From Calditrichota bacterium (GTDB taxonomy: Bacteria; Calditrichota; Calditrichia; Calditrichales; J004), in contig JABFGF010000001.1 in NCBI GenBank assembly GCA_013112635.1, positions 868,001 through 932,000 of the forward strand: a stretch of DNA of 64,000 bases. The letters are read 5' to 3'. This document shows, in pieces, positions 27,167 to 36,597 of the stretch. Both the position numbers and the translations under genes were made by a program. The notes beneath the pieces are model-generated. The model made no database searches and had not been told where the DNA came from. It saw only the letters and a list, made by a program, of their open reading frames with translations. Position 1 is the stretch's first letter, and every line of letters starts with the position of its first letter.

Positions 27167-28560
27167 TATTTACTTTCACTTAATAAATCATCAACCGGAA
27201 TAGGATATTGGCCGCTGAAACAGGCAGTACAATATTTTTGACCTTGATCTTTTGGCATGGCTTCAATCATTCCATCCAGAGAAAGGTATTTAAGGGAATC
27301 TGCTCCAAGATAATTACAGATTTGATCAACATCCCGGTTATTTGCAATTAGCTCATCACTAGTAGGAAAGTTCATTCCATAAAAACAAGGATTCTTTATT
27401 GGGGGTGAGCTTATTCTTACATGTACTTCGGAAGCACCTGCATTTCTAACGGCAGTAACAAGCTGCTTAATTGTTGTTCCGCGAACTATTGAATCATCAA
27501 CTAAAATCACCCGGCGGTCTTTTAAAACTCCACCGACAGTATTAAACTTAAGACGAACTCCTGCGTCCCGGCTCTCTTGTGTTGGTTTAATAAAAGTTCT
27601 CCCAACATAATGGTTTCTGATTAGCCCAAGTTCAAACTTTGCTTTGCTTCTAGCTGAATATCCAAGTGCAGTAGTGTTGCTGCTGTCAGGAACAGAGATA
27701 ACAATATCTGCGTCTAGGTCATTTTCAATGGCAAGATTTTTACCAAGCTTTCTTCTGGTTTTATCAACATACTCGCCAAATATCTGGCTATCCGGGCGGG
27801 AAAAATAGACAAACTCAAAAACACAATGGGCTGCTTCACATTTTTCAAATGGGAAATGAGATTTCATTCCTGTTTCATCAAATACAATCATTTCACCACA
27901 TTTTACATCGCGCACATATTCTGCACCAATCAAGTCAAATGCACTCGTTTCTGAAGCAACAACCCAGGCATCGTTTAATTTGCCAAGAGCAAGCGGCCGG
28001 AATCCGTATGGATCTCGCAGGGCTATTAATTTTTTTCGGGTTAAAAAGACCAGGCTGAAAGCACCTTCTATCTGGCGTACTGCATCTTTAATCTTGCCGC
28101 TAATATTTTTTTCTAATGATTTTGCAATAAGGTGAAGAATAACTTCACTATCAGTTGTGGTTTGGAAAATCGAACCCCGCTCTTCCAAAGCATTTCTCAA
28201 GGATTTTGAATTACTTAAATTACCATTATGCCCAATTCCAAGAAGTCCATCCCTGTGTTTTATTACCAAAGGTTGCACATTTAATGCTGCAGACTCGCCC
28301 GTTGTGGAATAGCGATTATGACCAATTGCAATATGCCCGTTTAACTCAGAGATATTTTTTTCATTAAAAATATCGGATACCAGGCCCATACCTAATTTCT
28401 TTTTTACTTTTTTCCCATCACTCGCAGCAATACCGGCACTTTCCTGTCCGCGGTGCTGCAATGCGTGTAAACACAGGTAGGTATTTACAGCAGCATCGTT
28501 AGTTCCATAGATCCCGACAACACCGCAAAACTCGCTTGGTTTATCCAAATAATCGTTCAT
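27166..28560 (-). CDS. purF: Amidophosphoribosyltransferase PurF
   Basis: A 464-residue enzyme for the first step of purine synthesis (PRPP plus glutamine to phosphoribosylamine). The glutaminase nucleophile is Cys12 in EFCGVVGIYG, after an 11-residue propeptide that must be removed. The PRPP loop is VILVDDSIVRGTT. Cysteines in the CEAAHC segment, near NPCFYG and in YCTACF match the four iron-sulfur ligands of the Bacillus-type enzyme. The frame is open 27 codons further upstream, but ATG 28560 gives a normal propeptide. It heads the run purF-ubiA-ftsY-rimO-GWxTD. Confidence 0.96.
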   Translation of the reverse strand: MNDYLDKPSEFCGVVGIYGTNDAAVNTYLCLHALQHRGQESAGIAASDGKKVKKKLGMGLVSDIFNEKNISELNGHIAIGHNRYSTTGESAALNVQPLVIKHRDGLLGIGHNGNLSNSKSLRNALEERGSIFQTTTDSEVILHLIAKSLEKNISGKIKDAVRQIEGAFSLVFLTRKKLIALRDPYGFRPLALGKLNDAWVVASETSAFDLIGAEYVRDVKCGEMIVFDETGMKSHFPFEKCEAAHCVFEFVYFSRPDSQIFGEYVDKTRRKLGKNLAIENDLDADIVISVPDSSNTTALGYSARSKAKFELGLIRNHYVGRTFIKPTQESRDAGVRLKFNTVGGVLKDRRVILVDDSIVRGTTIKQLVTAVRNAGASEVHVRISSPPIKNPCFYGMNFPTSDELIANNRDVDQICNYLGADSLKYLSLDGMIEAMPKDQGQKYCTACFSGQYPIPVDDLLSESK

Positions 28561-28828
28561 ATAATATTTTTCGATTTTACTTATTATTAATAAAGCGGGA
28601 ATATAAACATTTGGTATCAAATTGGCTAAAAATAAATCCAAAAAAATGAGAATTAATTTAATACATTATTTTTATGCCAATAATAACTTCGAATATTGAC
28701 CTTGAAATCAAAATATCTAAGAATAAAACATCGTATTACAAAAATTTGATTTTATCAAACAGTAAAGTTATAATTCGTTAATCTTACCAACCAAATTATC
28801 ATTCATTATTTCAGAATTTTTTAGGGCA

Positions 28829-29746
28829 ATGATGAAACTAGTTCTTGCTATCAGTTTTTTTATGGTCTTTGCTTGCGACAATGTCGTTAAAATAGATGAA
28901 GAAGGTTTAGTTGAAACTGATGGGATTCAAACTTTTTATAGAAAAATTGGATCGGGTCCTATTCTTGTTGTTGTTCATGGTGGGCCGGGTCTTGATCATT
29001 CTTATATGCTACCTCATTGGGAAATTCTATCAAAAAAGTTTACCCTTATTTTCTATGACCAACGAGGTACAGGCAAGACGTCCAGCAAGGTTGATTCTAG
29101 TTTGATTTCAATGAACCAATTTGTTGAAGATCTTGAGGCACTAAGAACAGGACTCAATCTTAGCAAAATAAACCTTATTGGTCATTCCTGGGGTGGACTG
29201 CTGGCCATGAACTATGCTTTAAGATATTCTGAAAATATTAATAAAATAATTTTAGCAAATTCTATTGGCCCAAGCTACGATGATCTCAATTCCTTTGTTT
29301 ACATGCGAAACGAAAGTTTTACCGAGGAAGATGTTGAAATTCAAAAAACTATAATGGCCAAATCTGGGTTTGTGACGGGAGACCGCGAAGTTATAACTAG
29401 TTTACTTCAGGAAATATTTAAAGTCTATTTTGATGAACCTTCAAATCTGCAAAAATTAAATCTTACGATTAGTAAAAATACAGCTAAAAATATATTTAAA
29501 ATTAATGGCCTGATGCTCAAAGAGTTAGTAGCCTACAACATCCAAAATAAACTGCAAAATTTAAAAATCCCAAGTTTAGTTATCCATGGCGAAAATGATC
29601 TGATCACTTTAGAAAGCTCAAAAAAAATACTGCAATCATTGGTAAATGCCCGTTTAGAAATAATTAAAAATTGTGGACACTTCCCAGCTATAGAACAACC
29701 TGAGCAGTTTTCCAAAATAGTCAGCACTTTTTTACTCCATGAATAA
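28829..29746 (+). CDS. Alpha/beta hydrolase lipoprotein, proline iminopeptidase-like
   Basis: A 305-residue hydrolase of the S33 type. The short signal ends VFAC with Cys16 as lipidation site, so it is probably anchored in the envelope. The oxyanion motif is HGGPG at 50-54, followed by DQRGTG at 77-82 and the nucleophile Ser120 in GHSWGG. His in NCGHFP near residue 288 completes the triad, and an Asp in GENDLIT is likely the third member. The motif set is that of proline iminopeptidases, but substrates of this group vary. Its last 8 bases overlap the start of a 7TM-DISM histidine kinase, which indicates coupled expression. Confidence 0.9.
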   Translation: MMKLVLAISFFMVFACDNVVKIDEEGLVETDGIQTFYRKIGSGPILVVVHGGPGLDHSYMLPHWEILSKKFTLIFYDQRGTGKTSSKVDSSLISMNQFVEDLEALRTGLNLSKINLIGHSWGGLLAMNYALRYSENINKIILANSIGPSYDDLNSFVYMRNESFTEEDVEIQKTIMAKSGFVTGDREVITSLLQEIFKVYFDEPSNLQKLNLTISKNTAKNIFKINGLMLKELVAYNIQNKLQNLKIPSLVIHGENDLITLESSKKILQSLVNARLEIIKNCGHFPAIEQPEQFSKIVSTFLLHE

Positions 29747-31532
29747 AATTTTAAAACTAAAATACTTTGTTTTGCCGATTGTTGTTTTACTCACCGCAAA
29801 ACAGAGCCAATCACAGCATGTTTTCCAGCTATCCGATACTTTGAACTCATCTCATATTGGAACATATTTGTATTACTATACAGACTCAACAAATTCCAAA
29901 ACAATTGAAGCAGTCCAATCACCTAAATTTGAGAGTATATTTATCCATTCACAAAAAACACATTTAGGTTTTGGTCATACAAAATCGGCGGTATGGCTAC
30001 GTCTCGATATTTATCCGGGAAATATAAACCTGAATAGATATTTTATTCAATTTGAATACCCGATGTTAAACCATGTTACGATGTACTCAATAAAAGACAG
30101 CGTATTAATGATTCAAGAGTCTGGTTTGGATATCCCACTAAAAAACAGAGATGTGGAATCCGAAAGCCCAACATTCCCGCTTTACCTTTCGCCCAACAGG
30201 ATTAATCGTTTCTATTTCAAAATAAAATCTAATTCTTCCATGGCAATCAATGCCCAAATATTTCAAAAAGAAAATTACTACAGGGCGTTGATTGATAAGA
30301 AATTATTTTTAGGTCATTATTATGGTCTTGTTTTGGTCATGGTTCTCTATAATTTATTTTTGGCTTTTTCAACAAAAGAAAAATCGTTTTTGTATTATGC
30401 ATTTTATGCCGGATTTCAGGGTTTATACCAGTTTCATTTTGATGGCCTAGTGCAGATTTATGCCTATCCAAACAACCCAATACTTACAGAGATTATGATG
30501 GGTATTACTATCAACGGGTTTTTATTGATGGGATTGGTTTTTTGCAAAGAATATTTATTGCTTAAGAAAAATACCTGGCTATATAATAATTATAAGGTTC
30601 TCATCTTTCTGAATATTATTCTAATTTTAATACTGCCGCTTTTAGGGTATTATGATTGGAATAGAATGGCCCATAATTTCAGCTATCTTTTTTTAATTTT
30701 TTTGACGGTAAGCTCAATTGTCAGAATGATCGATGGGTTTAAGCCTTCAAAGTTTTTTGTGATTGCAGTAAGCTTTTTTATTGCCGGATTGGTGATCCGG
30801 ATTTCAAGGAATTTGGGTTTACTTCCAGAAAGCTTTTTTACCCTCTATGCCTTTCATTTTGGCTCGGCCTTGGAAATGACACTTTTATCTTTTGGGCTTG
30901 GAGATAGAATTAACAGGTTAAAAGACGAGAAAGACGAAATCCGTTTAAAAACCCGGACACGAATTGCAGCCGATCTTCATGATGATATTGGGTCTACCCT
31001 GACCAAGATTAGTACAAATTCAGAGATCATTAAATCAGCAGAAGACAGCATAAAAATAAAAGCGGCTGCTGAGAAAATTGGTAATCTTAGCCGGGAAATG
31101 ATTTCTTCTTTTGGTGATGTCATCTGGGCAATTGATTCACGAAAGGATTCCATGCAGGATTTAATTGACCGCATGAACGACCTGGTATTTGACTTGTTTG
31201 CAGAGGATGACATTCATGTTACTTTTAAAGCGGATACTTTTGAACCTTCTAACCTGGATGTTGAAGTGCGTCAGAACGTGTATTTTATTTATAAAGAAGC
31301 TTTAAATAATATTTGCAAACATGCACAAGCCACTAAAGTTGACATAGCTTTAAAAAAGCTATCGAATGGCTTTGAGCTGCACATCAAGGACAATGGCATT
31401 GGAATTAAAGGTATACAAAACAAAAGTGGCAATGGACTAAAAAACATGAAAAACAGGGCTGAACAGATAGGCGCCAAATTAAGTATCAACACAACGAGGG
31501 GGTGTAATTTGGCGCTTTCTTATTTGTACTAA
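29739..31532 (+). CDS. 7TM-DISM sensor histidine kinase (HisKA_3 type)
   Basis: A 597-residue kinase. After a signal peptide (QSQSQHVF) comes a periplasmic 7TMR-DISM extracellular domain (about 40-170), then seven membrane helices (about 190-395), a HisKA_3 dimerization helix with His414 in DLHDDIGSTLTKI, and an ATPase domain with NNICKHA and DNGIGI. This is the kinase class that pairs with NarL/LuxR response regulators. No such regulator is adjacent; the nearest is at 39768, beyond four minus-strand genes for exported proteins, and may be its partner. It overlaps the hydrolase gene by 8 bases. Confidence 0.94.
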   Translation: MNKILKLKYFVLPIVVLLTAKQSQSQHVFQLSDTLNSSHIGTYLYYYTDSTNSKTIEAVQSPKFESIFIHSQKTHLGFGHTKSAVWLRLDIYPGNINLNRYFIQFEYPMLNHVTMYSIKDSVLMIQESGLDIPLKNRDVESESPTFPLYLSPNRINRFYFKIKSNSSMAINAQIFQKENYYRALIDKKLFLGHYYGLVLVMVLYNLFLAFSTKEKSFLYYAFYAGFQGLYQFHFDGLVQIYAYPNNPILTEIMMGITINGFLLMGLVFCKEYLLLKKNTWLYNNYKVLIFLNIILILILPLLGYYDWNRMAHNFSYLFLIFLTVSSIVRMIDGFKPSKFFVIAVSFFIAGLVIRISRNLGLLPESFFTLYAFHFGSALEMTLLSFGLGDRINRLKDEKDEIRLKTRTRIAADLHDDIGSTLTKISTNSEIIKSAEDSIKIKAAAEKIGNLSREMISSFGDVIWAIDSRKDSMQDLIDRMNDLVFDLFAEDDIHVTFKADTFEPSNLDVEVRQNVYFIYKEALNNICKHAQATKVDIALKKLSNGFELHIKDNGIGIKGIQNKSGNGLKNMKNRAEQIGAKLSINTTRGCNLALSYLY

Positions 31533-31608
31533 CTATCAATAAATTGCTTCCAAGATTTTATCTTATCTTTTTAAATATCAATCAATGAGTATCAAATTTT
31601 AACAAAAT

Positions 31609-32898
31609 CTAATCTTTTACACATCTAACAGACATGCCCCAAGTAGGTGAAGAGCCTGTTCCATTGTAAATGGTTGGTTCACCGTTATCTATTTGCCTGT
31701 TTGAAGATGATGTTGCTGTCCAAAAGAAAGCTCCTGTTCCAATTCCTGTAAAATGACCGTCTTTAAACCTTCCACCACCAGGTATGGCCGTAAAGCCAAA
31801 TTCATCAGTAGCGCCTGCATTTGGAGGAGGCCAATGGATTGTACCTGCTTCCTTTAGCTTATCCCCTTCATCAGTCCCCCTGTGATATGTATCTGTTTTG
31901 TCAGCTTCAGTTGTGGTCATCCCCAAATATATTTCCAACTCTTTCCATTCTTCATCAGTTGGTATATGCCAGCCTTCCGGCGCCAATCCGCGGACATCGT
32001 TAACAGCATGCCAATTATAAAGCAATCCATATGTTTCTACATTTCCGGGCTCTCCGTGTGGATAACAGTAAGCACCGCTAGCAAGAGTGCTCCATGTATT
32101 ACTATCTTTAATGTATCCGATAGTATGATGTTCTGGGTCATTAGAATTATAGCGTGTTGATCTTAGGTTTTCTGCCATCCACCATTGATCGCCAATTTTT
32201 ACTGTTTTATAAACATTGCCCTCATAGTCTGTTACAGTTCCGGTTGTTTTCTCTTTCATCAATACTTGCTTCGTTGTTGTACTCGTAAACCCATCAGTAT
32301 CCTTCACTTCAAGTTTTATTGTTTTTATTCCCAAAGTAGAAAATTGGTGACTGGCGGTTTTTAAAGTAGTAAATCCAGTATCCCATGTTCCATCATTTTT
32401 CCAATCCCACCTGATTTGGAGCGATAATAATGGATCCTCCTTATCGTGGCTTCCAGAAGCATCAAAATGGATAATCGTATCAATTGTGCCGTTTAGTGGA
32501 GATACTGTAAAAACTGCTTTTGGAATAGATTTCCCTATGTAATCAAACTCTTTTTCATCAGAAAAATCAGTTTTAAAGCCATCTTTTTCGACATAATACC
32601 TGTATGTGAAATGAAAATCAGCATGCTGATCAAACGAAGTATCTAAAAGAACTGATTGAGATTTAAACTGAAAAACCGCTTTTTTAAAGGCATTATTGGA
32701 TTTACGTTCAAGTACAATATCAGCGTCATCTGAATATGAATAGTTCAGGGAAATCTCAATAAAGCTGTCTTGGTTTAGAAGAATTGTTTCAATTGAAGGG
32801 ATTTGTTTTAAATCTTCATCTACCTCTAAAGGGTTATTCCAGTCAGGGTTACAAGAAATAAATAAAAGAAGAAAAACAAATTGTTTAAAAGTTCTCAT
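31609..32898 (-). CDS. FISUMP-domain lipoprotein with PKD domain
   Basis: A 429-residue protein. The signal ends LLFISC with Cys16 as probable lipidation site. A PKD-type Ig domain is near 135-215 (FDASGSHDKEDP, HQFSTLGIKTIKL). The C-terminal 200 residues are a Fibrobacter succinogenes major paralogous (FISUMP) domain: 'GNVYKTVKIGDQWWMAENLR', 'LYNWHAV', 'GWHIPTDEEWKEL', 'GGGRF', 'FFWTATSS', 'GMSVRCVKD'. FISUMP domains are surface-exposed and of unknown function. AAGGA lies 5 bases before the start. It is downstream of the CsgG/LpoB-like gene on the same strand. Confidence 0.93.
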   Translation of the reverse strand: MRTFKQFVFLLLFISCNPDWNNPLEVDEDLKQIPSIETILLNQDSFIEISLNYSYSDDADIVLERKSNNAFKKAVFQFKSQSVLLDTSFDQHADFHFTYRYYVEKDGFKTDFSDEKEFDYIGKSIPKAVFTVSPLNGTIDTIIHFDASGSHDKEDPLLSLQIRWDWKNDGTWDTGFTTLKTASHQFSTLGIKTIKLEVKDTDGFTSTTTKQVLMKEKTTGTVTDYEGNVYKTVKIGDQWWMAENLRSTRYNSNDPEHHTIGYIKDSNTWSTLASGAYCYPHGEPGNVETYGLLYNWHAVNDVRGLAPEGWHIPTDEEWKELEIYLGMTTTEADKTDTYHRGTDEGDKLKEAGTIHWPPPNAGATDEFGFTAIPGGGRFKDGHFTGIGTGAFFWTATSSSNRQIDNGEPTIYNGTGSSPTWGMSVRCVKD

Positions 32899-32917
32899 TT
32901 CATTCCTTTAGGTGAGT

Positions 32918-33727
32918 TTAGAATTCTATTGATAATGCAAAATTATATGTATCAAAATTTGATTTATATAAACTAGCTGAAACTGTATTCATCTCTCTAT
33001 CAGAATTAAATATCCCATCAGAAATAAAATACAATAAAGCAGATGTTCCTACAGCAATTGAACTATATAGAATATAATTATTGAACTTTTTAGTATCGGA
33101 TTTATATCCTGACATTGAATTAAAAGTTTTAGCATCTTTGTATTTTTTATAACTCGATTGACCCGCGAAATAAGAATATGTTCCAAAACCTACAGACACT
33201 AATGCAGAAGTGCCGAAAATGTACAAAGGCGCTTTTGTTACCTGCTTTATTTTCTTTCCTGACATCGTATAAGAAATTTCCTTAAATATTCGTAAAAGGC
33301 CATCCACTTTGCCTTTATAGGTTCTATTGGAAGATTTATCAATTCTGCTTGATTCAACATCAATCAAGAAAATATTTATTGTGTATGTATCGCCTACTTT
33401 GCCAATATTTCCAGCAACCATCTTTTGGACATTTAAAATTTTACCGGCTTCTACCGCACATTCATTCGAAGAACATCCGGAAAATTGAAATCCCTGTTCT
33501 TTTAAAATATCATCCATTTTTCCCCGGTCAAGAACGGTAAAACTATTAATTTCTACCAGATTCCCGCGAAATTGATTTGTCAATGAAACTAATGCTTGTT
33601 TTGAGATACCATCACCATCAAAATCAAGAACGGCAACTGCAGTTTTTGATTGTTTGTTTTGGGCAAAAATTGTTGTACTTAAAAATAAAAAATTAAAAGA
33701 AATAATAATTTTCAATATTTTACTCAT
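32918..33727 (-). CDS. Exported CsgG/LpoB-like protein, unknown function
   Basis: A 269-residue exported protein with a signal peptide (LSTTIFAQ). Residues 25-160 have the CsgG/LpoB/TolB-N type pattern: 'AVAVLDFDGDGIS', 'FTVLDRGKMDDILKEQGFQ', 'VAGNIGKVGDTYTINIFLID'. A short hydrophobic segment near 170-190 follows, then a tail that looks beta-rich. Proteins of this kind sit in the periplasm or outer membrane and help assembly or secretion, but the exact role varies. It lies between the FG-GAP/VCBS-type gene and the FISUMP gene, all minus strand. Confidence 0.78.
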   Translation of the reverse strand: MSKILKIIISFNFLFLSTTIFAQNKQSKTAVAVLDFDGDGISKQALVSLTNQFRGNLVEINSFTVLDRGKMDDILKEQGFQFSGCSSNECAVEAGKILNVQKMVAGNIGKVGDTYTINIFLIDVESSRIDKSSNRTYKGKVDGLLRIFKEISYTMSGKKIKQVTKAPLYIFGTSALVSVGFGTYSYFAGQSSYKKYKDAKTFNSMSGYKSDTKKFNNYILYSSIAVGTSALLYFISDGIFNSDREMNTVSASLYKSNFDTYNFALSIEF

Positions 33728-33820
33728 AATATTTTCCCTGATATATTCTCATTTATTAAATGCAATCAAATCCGGTAAATAGGCTTTTGAAATAGGTAAT
33801 GTTGTCCACTGATACTTAGA

Positions 33821-36547
33821 CTACTTTATCATCAACATCTTTTTGCTTGTTATAAAACTATGTGTTTGGAGTTTGTAGATGTACAAACCGCTTGCCAGAT
33901 TAGAAGCATCAAAGTTTATGGAGTGTGTGCCAGCCTGTTGTTTACCATTGAATAATTCTTTTACCCTGCGACCGGTTATATCAAAGATTTCAATTTTAAC
34001 GTTATCTGCTTTTGGCAGACTATAAGAAATTGTGGTGACAGGGTTAAATGGATTGGGGTAATTTTGGGATAAATCTGCCTCTATAGCTAAAATAACTTTT
34101 TTATCATTTATGCTGACAGGATCACCCAGATTTTCATACCAAGCAATTCTACTATCATAGTGGGTTCCAGAAATAACATCCATATCCCCATCACTGTCAA
34201 CATCTGCTGCAAAAACTGATTGTGCTCCGCCAATTGTTGTTGTAAATGAATAGGCTGTAAAATTCTGATTACCATCATTTTTGAACCAGCTAATACCATT
34301 GTTTTCATTACTTGAAGAAAGAGCATCTATGTCACCATCATTATCCATATCAACTGCATACACATTCTGAGCTGATTTCAATCCTTTATAAATATATCTG
34401 GTTCTGAAATTCTGATTACCATCATTATCATACCAGGAGATTTCACTCCCAGCGGCGGATAATATATCAATGTCTCCATCATTATCCAGATCAATTGAAA
34501 AAACAGATTTTGCACTATCAGCACTTGTATTTATCACATGTGGAGAAAACAACTCATTGCCATCATTTTCGTACCAGGCTATTTCTTTGTCAAACCATGA
34601 GGTAGATAGAATATCAATATCCCCATCCCCGTCTACATCGTTAGCATGGACTGATAGAGGAAGATCTGCACTGGTAGCTATGATATGTGATGTAAAATCT
34701 TGATTGCTATCATTTTCATACCATATTATTTTATCTTCATGACCAGAGGTTGCGAGTATATCCATATCACCATCACCATCAACATCACATGCGTAAATAG
34801 ATGTTGAATAACTAATATCGGTTGTAATAATATGTTTTTCAAAATTTTGGTTACCATCATTTTCATGCCATGAGACATGATCAAAATTTTCATCTGCATA
34901 ATTAGACTCAGATGTGGAAATAATATCCATATCTCCGTCACTATCTAAATCTATAGGAAACACTGATAAGAGACCGAACACAATTCCATTATAAATTATG
35001 TGGGTGTTAAACCATTGTTTCCCGTCATTTTCATACCAAACAATTCTATTATTGTTATATGAGCCAGACAACATATCCACATCCCCATCGTTATCCAAAT
35101 CAAGTGCATGTACAGATATTGGATCCCAGACACCACTTGTTAATGGGTGCAGTATAAAACTTTCCTCACCATCATTTTCAAACCATCCTAAATCATAATC
35201 TCCTGCGCGCCCAGAAAGCAAATCAATATCACCATCATTATCCAAATCTGCAGCTTCAACTCCTAAAACAAACATAGTAAAATCAAGGCTATGAGATGTG
35301 AAATTTTCTTCGCCATCATTTTCTAACCAAGAAAGTCGAGAATCTGGAGGTCCCCAAGATCCTGATACTATATCAAAATCTCCATCACTATCAACATCTT
35401 CTGCAATAACATCATAATATTCAAAAGATTTGTCAGCAATAACATTGGATGTGAAATTCTGGTTGCCGTCATTCTCAAACCAGATAATTTTATCTGAACC
35501 AGAAAGTACATCTATATCCCCATCATTATCTATATCATTCGCATAAACTGAATAGGCCTCTATTGCTTCTTTTGAAATATTATGTGTAATAAAGTTTTGT
35601 ATCCCATCATTCTCATACCAAGCAATTTTTCCTTCATCCCTGGAGGCAGAAAGAATATCTATGTCATTATCACCGTCAATATCAATTGCATAAACTTCCT
35701 CAGCTATATTTACTTCTGTTGTTATAACATGGATAACAAAACTCTGACTACCATCGTTTTCATACCAAGCAATTTGCCCGAATGATGCAGATAACACATC
35801 CATATCACCATCACTATCAACATCTATTGTAAAAATAGATTTAGCTTCATCTAAACTCGAAGTAATTATGTGTTCATTAAAGTTTTGATTACCATCATTT
35901 TCATACCAGGTTATTTCTCCTTTGTAATCCGGATAAGAACCAAAAGAAGCTGAAAGCACATCTATATCCCCATCACTATCAATATCTTCAGCGTAAACAG
36001 ATTCAGCATTATCAGCTTTAGTCGAGATAATACGGGAGATGAAATTTTTACTCCCATCATTTTCATACCAGGCGATTTTGTCATCTTTCCCTGAAGCTGA
36101 TAATACATCCACATCCCCATCATTGTCTATATCGATAGTAAAAACCGAATTGACGTCCAAAGCAGCAAATTCCCCGCCAACAATTGTATGATCTTTGAAC
36201 CGCACCTGAGTTCCCACAAATTCAATATTAATTCTGTTAGTATCTGTGGCCCCACTGCCATAGAATGCTATTACTTTGACGCTGTAGTTTTGGGATAAGT
36301 CACTATAAATATGACTATTCGGGAACCATCCTGATTCAACTGTCCCATCACCCCAATCCCACTGAAAAGGTGTACTCGGTCGAGAATTGTCCACACCATT
36401 AATCGTTACTTTTCCACTTACTTTATCCAAACCTCCCACTATCCAGATACTCAAAGTGCCAGATTGTGTGTTTGAGCCTAATTCTTTAGCATTGGAAATT
36501 GTTAAAAGAAATACCATAGAAAAGACATTTATTATCGTGGTTTTCAT
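33821..36547 (-). CDS. Secreted FG-GAP/VCBS-type repeat protein with 14 repeats and sorting tail
   Basis: A 908-residue secreted protein. A signal peptide (TISNAKE) is followed by a PKD-like segment (WDWGDGTVESGWFPNSHIY). Residues 115-810 hold 14 tandem units of about 45-55 residues. Each has a calcium-type loop 'DxDxDGDxDxLS' and ends 'IxWYENDGxQNF'. These are FG-GAP/VCBS-like blades, so two 7-blade propellers would be a natural reading. The last 98 residues are a FlgD-like sorting tail (YPNPFNPVTTIS ... TGRRVKEL ... SGLYIYKL). AGGAG is 5 bases before the ATG. No enzyme domain is seen; a surface or adhesive role is likely. Confidence 0.94.
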   Translation of the reverse strand: MKTTIINVFSMVFLLTISNAKELGSNTQSGTLSIWIVGGLDKVSGKVTINGVDNSRPSTPFQWDWGDGTVESGWFPNSHIYSDLSQNYSVKVIAFYGSGATDTNRINIEFVGTQVRFKDHTIVGGEFAALDVNSVFTIDIDNDGDVDVLSASGKDDKIAWYENDGSKNFISRIISTKADNAESVYAEDIDSDGDIDVLSASFGSYPDYKGEITWYENDGNQNFNEHIITSSLDEAKSIFTIDVDSDGDMDVLSASFGQIAWYENDGSQSFVIHVITTEVNIAEEVYAIDIDGDNDIDILSASRDEGKIAWYENDGIQNFITHNISKEAIEAYSVYANDIDNDGDIDVLSGSDKIIWFENDGNQNFTSNVIADKSFEYYDVIAEDVDSDGDFDIVSGSWGPPDSRLSWLENDGEENFTSHSLDFTMFVLGVEAADLDNDGDIDLLSGRAGDYDLGWFENDGEESFILHPLTSGVWDPISVHALDLDNDGDVDMLSGSYNNNRIVWYENDGKQWFNTHIIYNGIVFGLLSVFPIDLDSDGDMDIISTSESNYADENFDHVSWHENDGNQNFEKHIITTDISYSTSIYACDVDGDGDMDILATSGHEDKIIWYENDSNQDFTSHIIATSADLPLSVHANDVDGDGDIDILSTSWFDKEIAWYENDGNELFSPHVINTSADSAKSVFSIDLDNDGDIDILSAAGSEISWYDNDGNQNFRTRYIYKGLKSAQNVYAVDMDNDGDIDALSSSNENNGISWFKNDGNQNFTAYSFTTTIGGAQSVFAADVDSDGDMDVISGTHYDSRIAWYENLGDPVSINDKKVILAIEADLSQNYPNPFNPVTTISYSLPKADNVKIEIFDITGRRVKELFNGKQQAGTHSINFDASNLASGLYIYKLQTHSFITSKKMLMIK
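34118..36205 (-). repeat. Coding tandem repeats, 14 units of about 150 bases
   Basis: This is the repeat array inside the gene at 33821-36547. At the DNA level units share the codons for 'YENDGNQNF' and 'DxDGDxD' but differ elsewhere, so they are old, diverged copies. Unit ends are marked by WYENDG-like motifs, counted 14 times by eye. Confidence 0.85.
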
Positions 36548-36597
36548 AGCTTCTCCTAAAGTCCATTATTTATAAAAATTTGGTTATAAAAGCTTTG

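Noticed and set aside
34118-36205. Regularly spaced repeats that could suggest a CRISPR array
   Set aside because: The repeats are in frame, encode the FG-GAP/VCBS-type motif 'WYENDG', vary between units and have no spacers.
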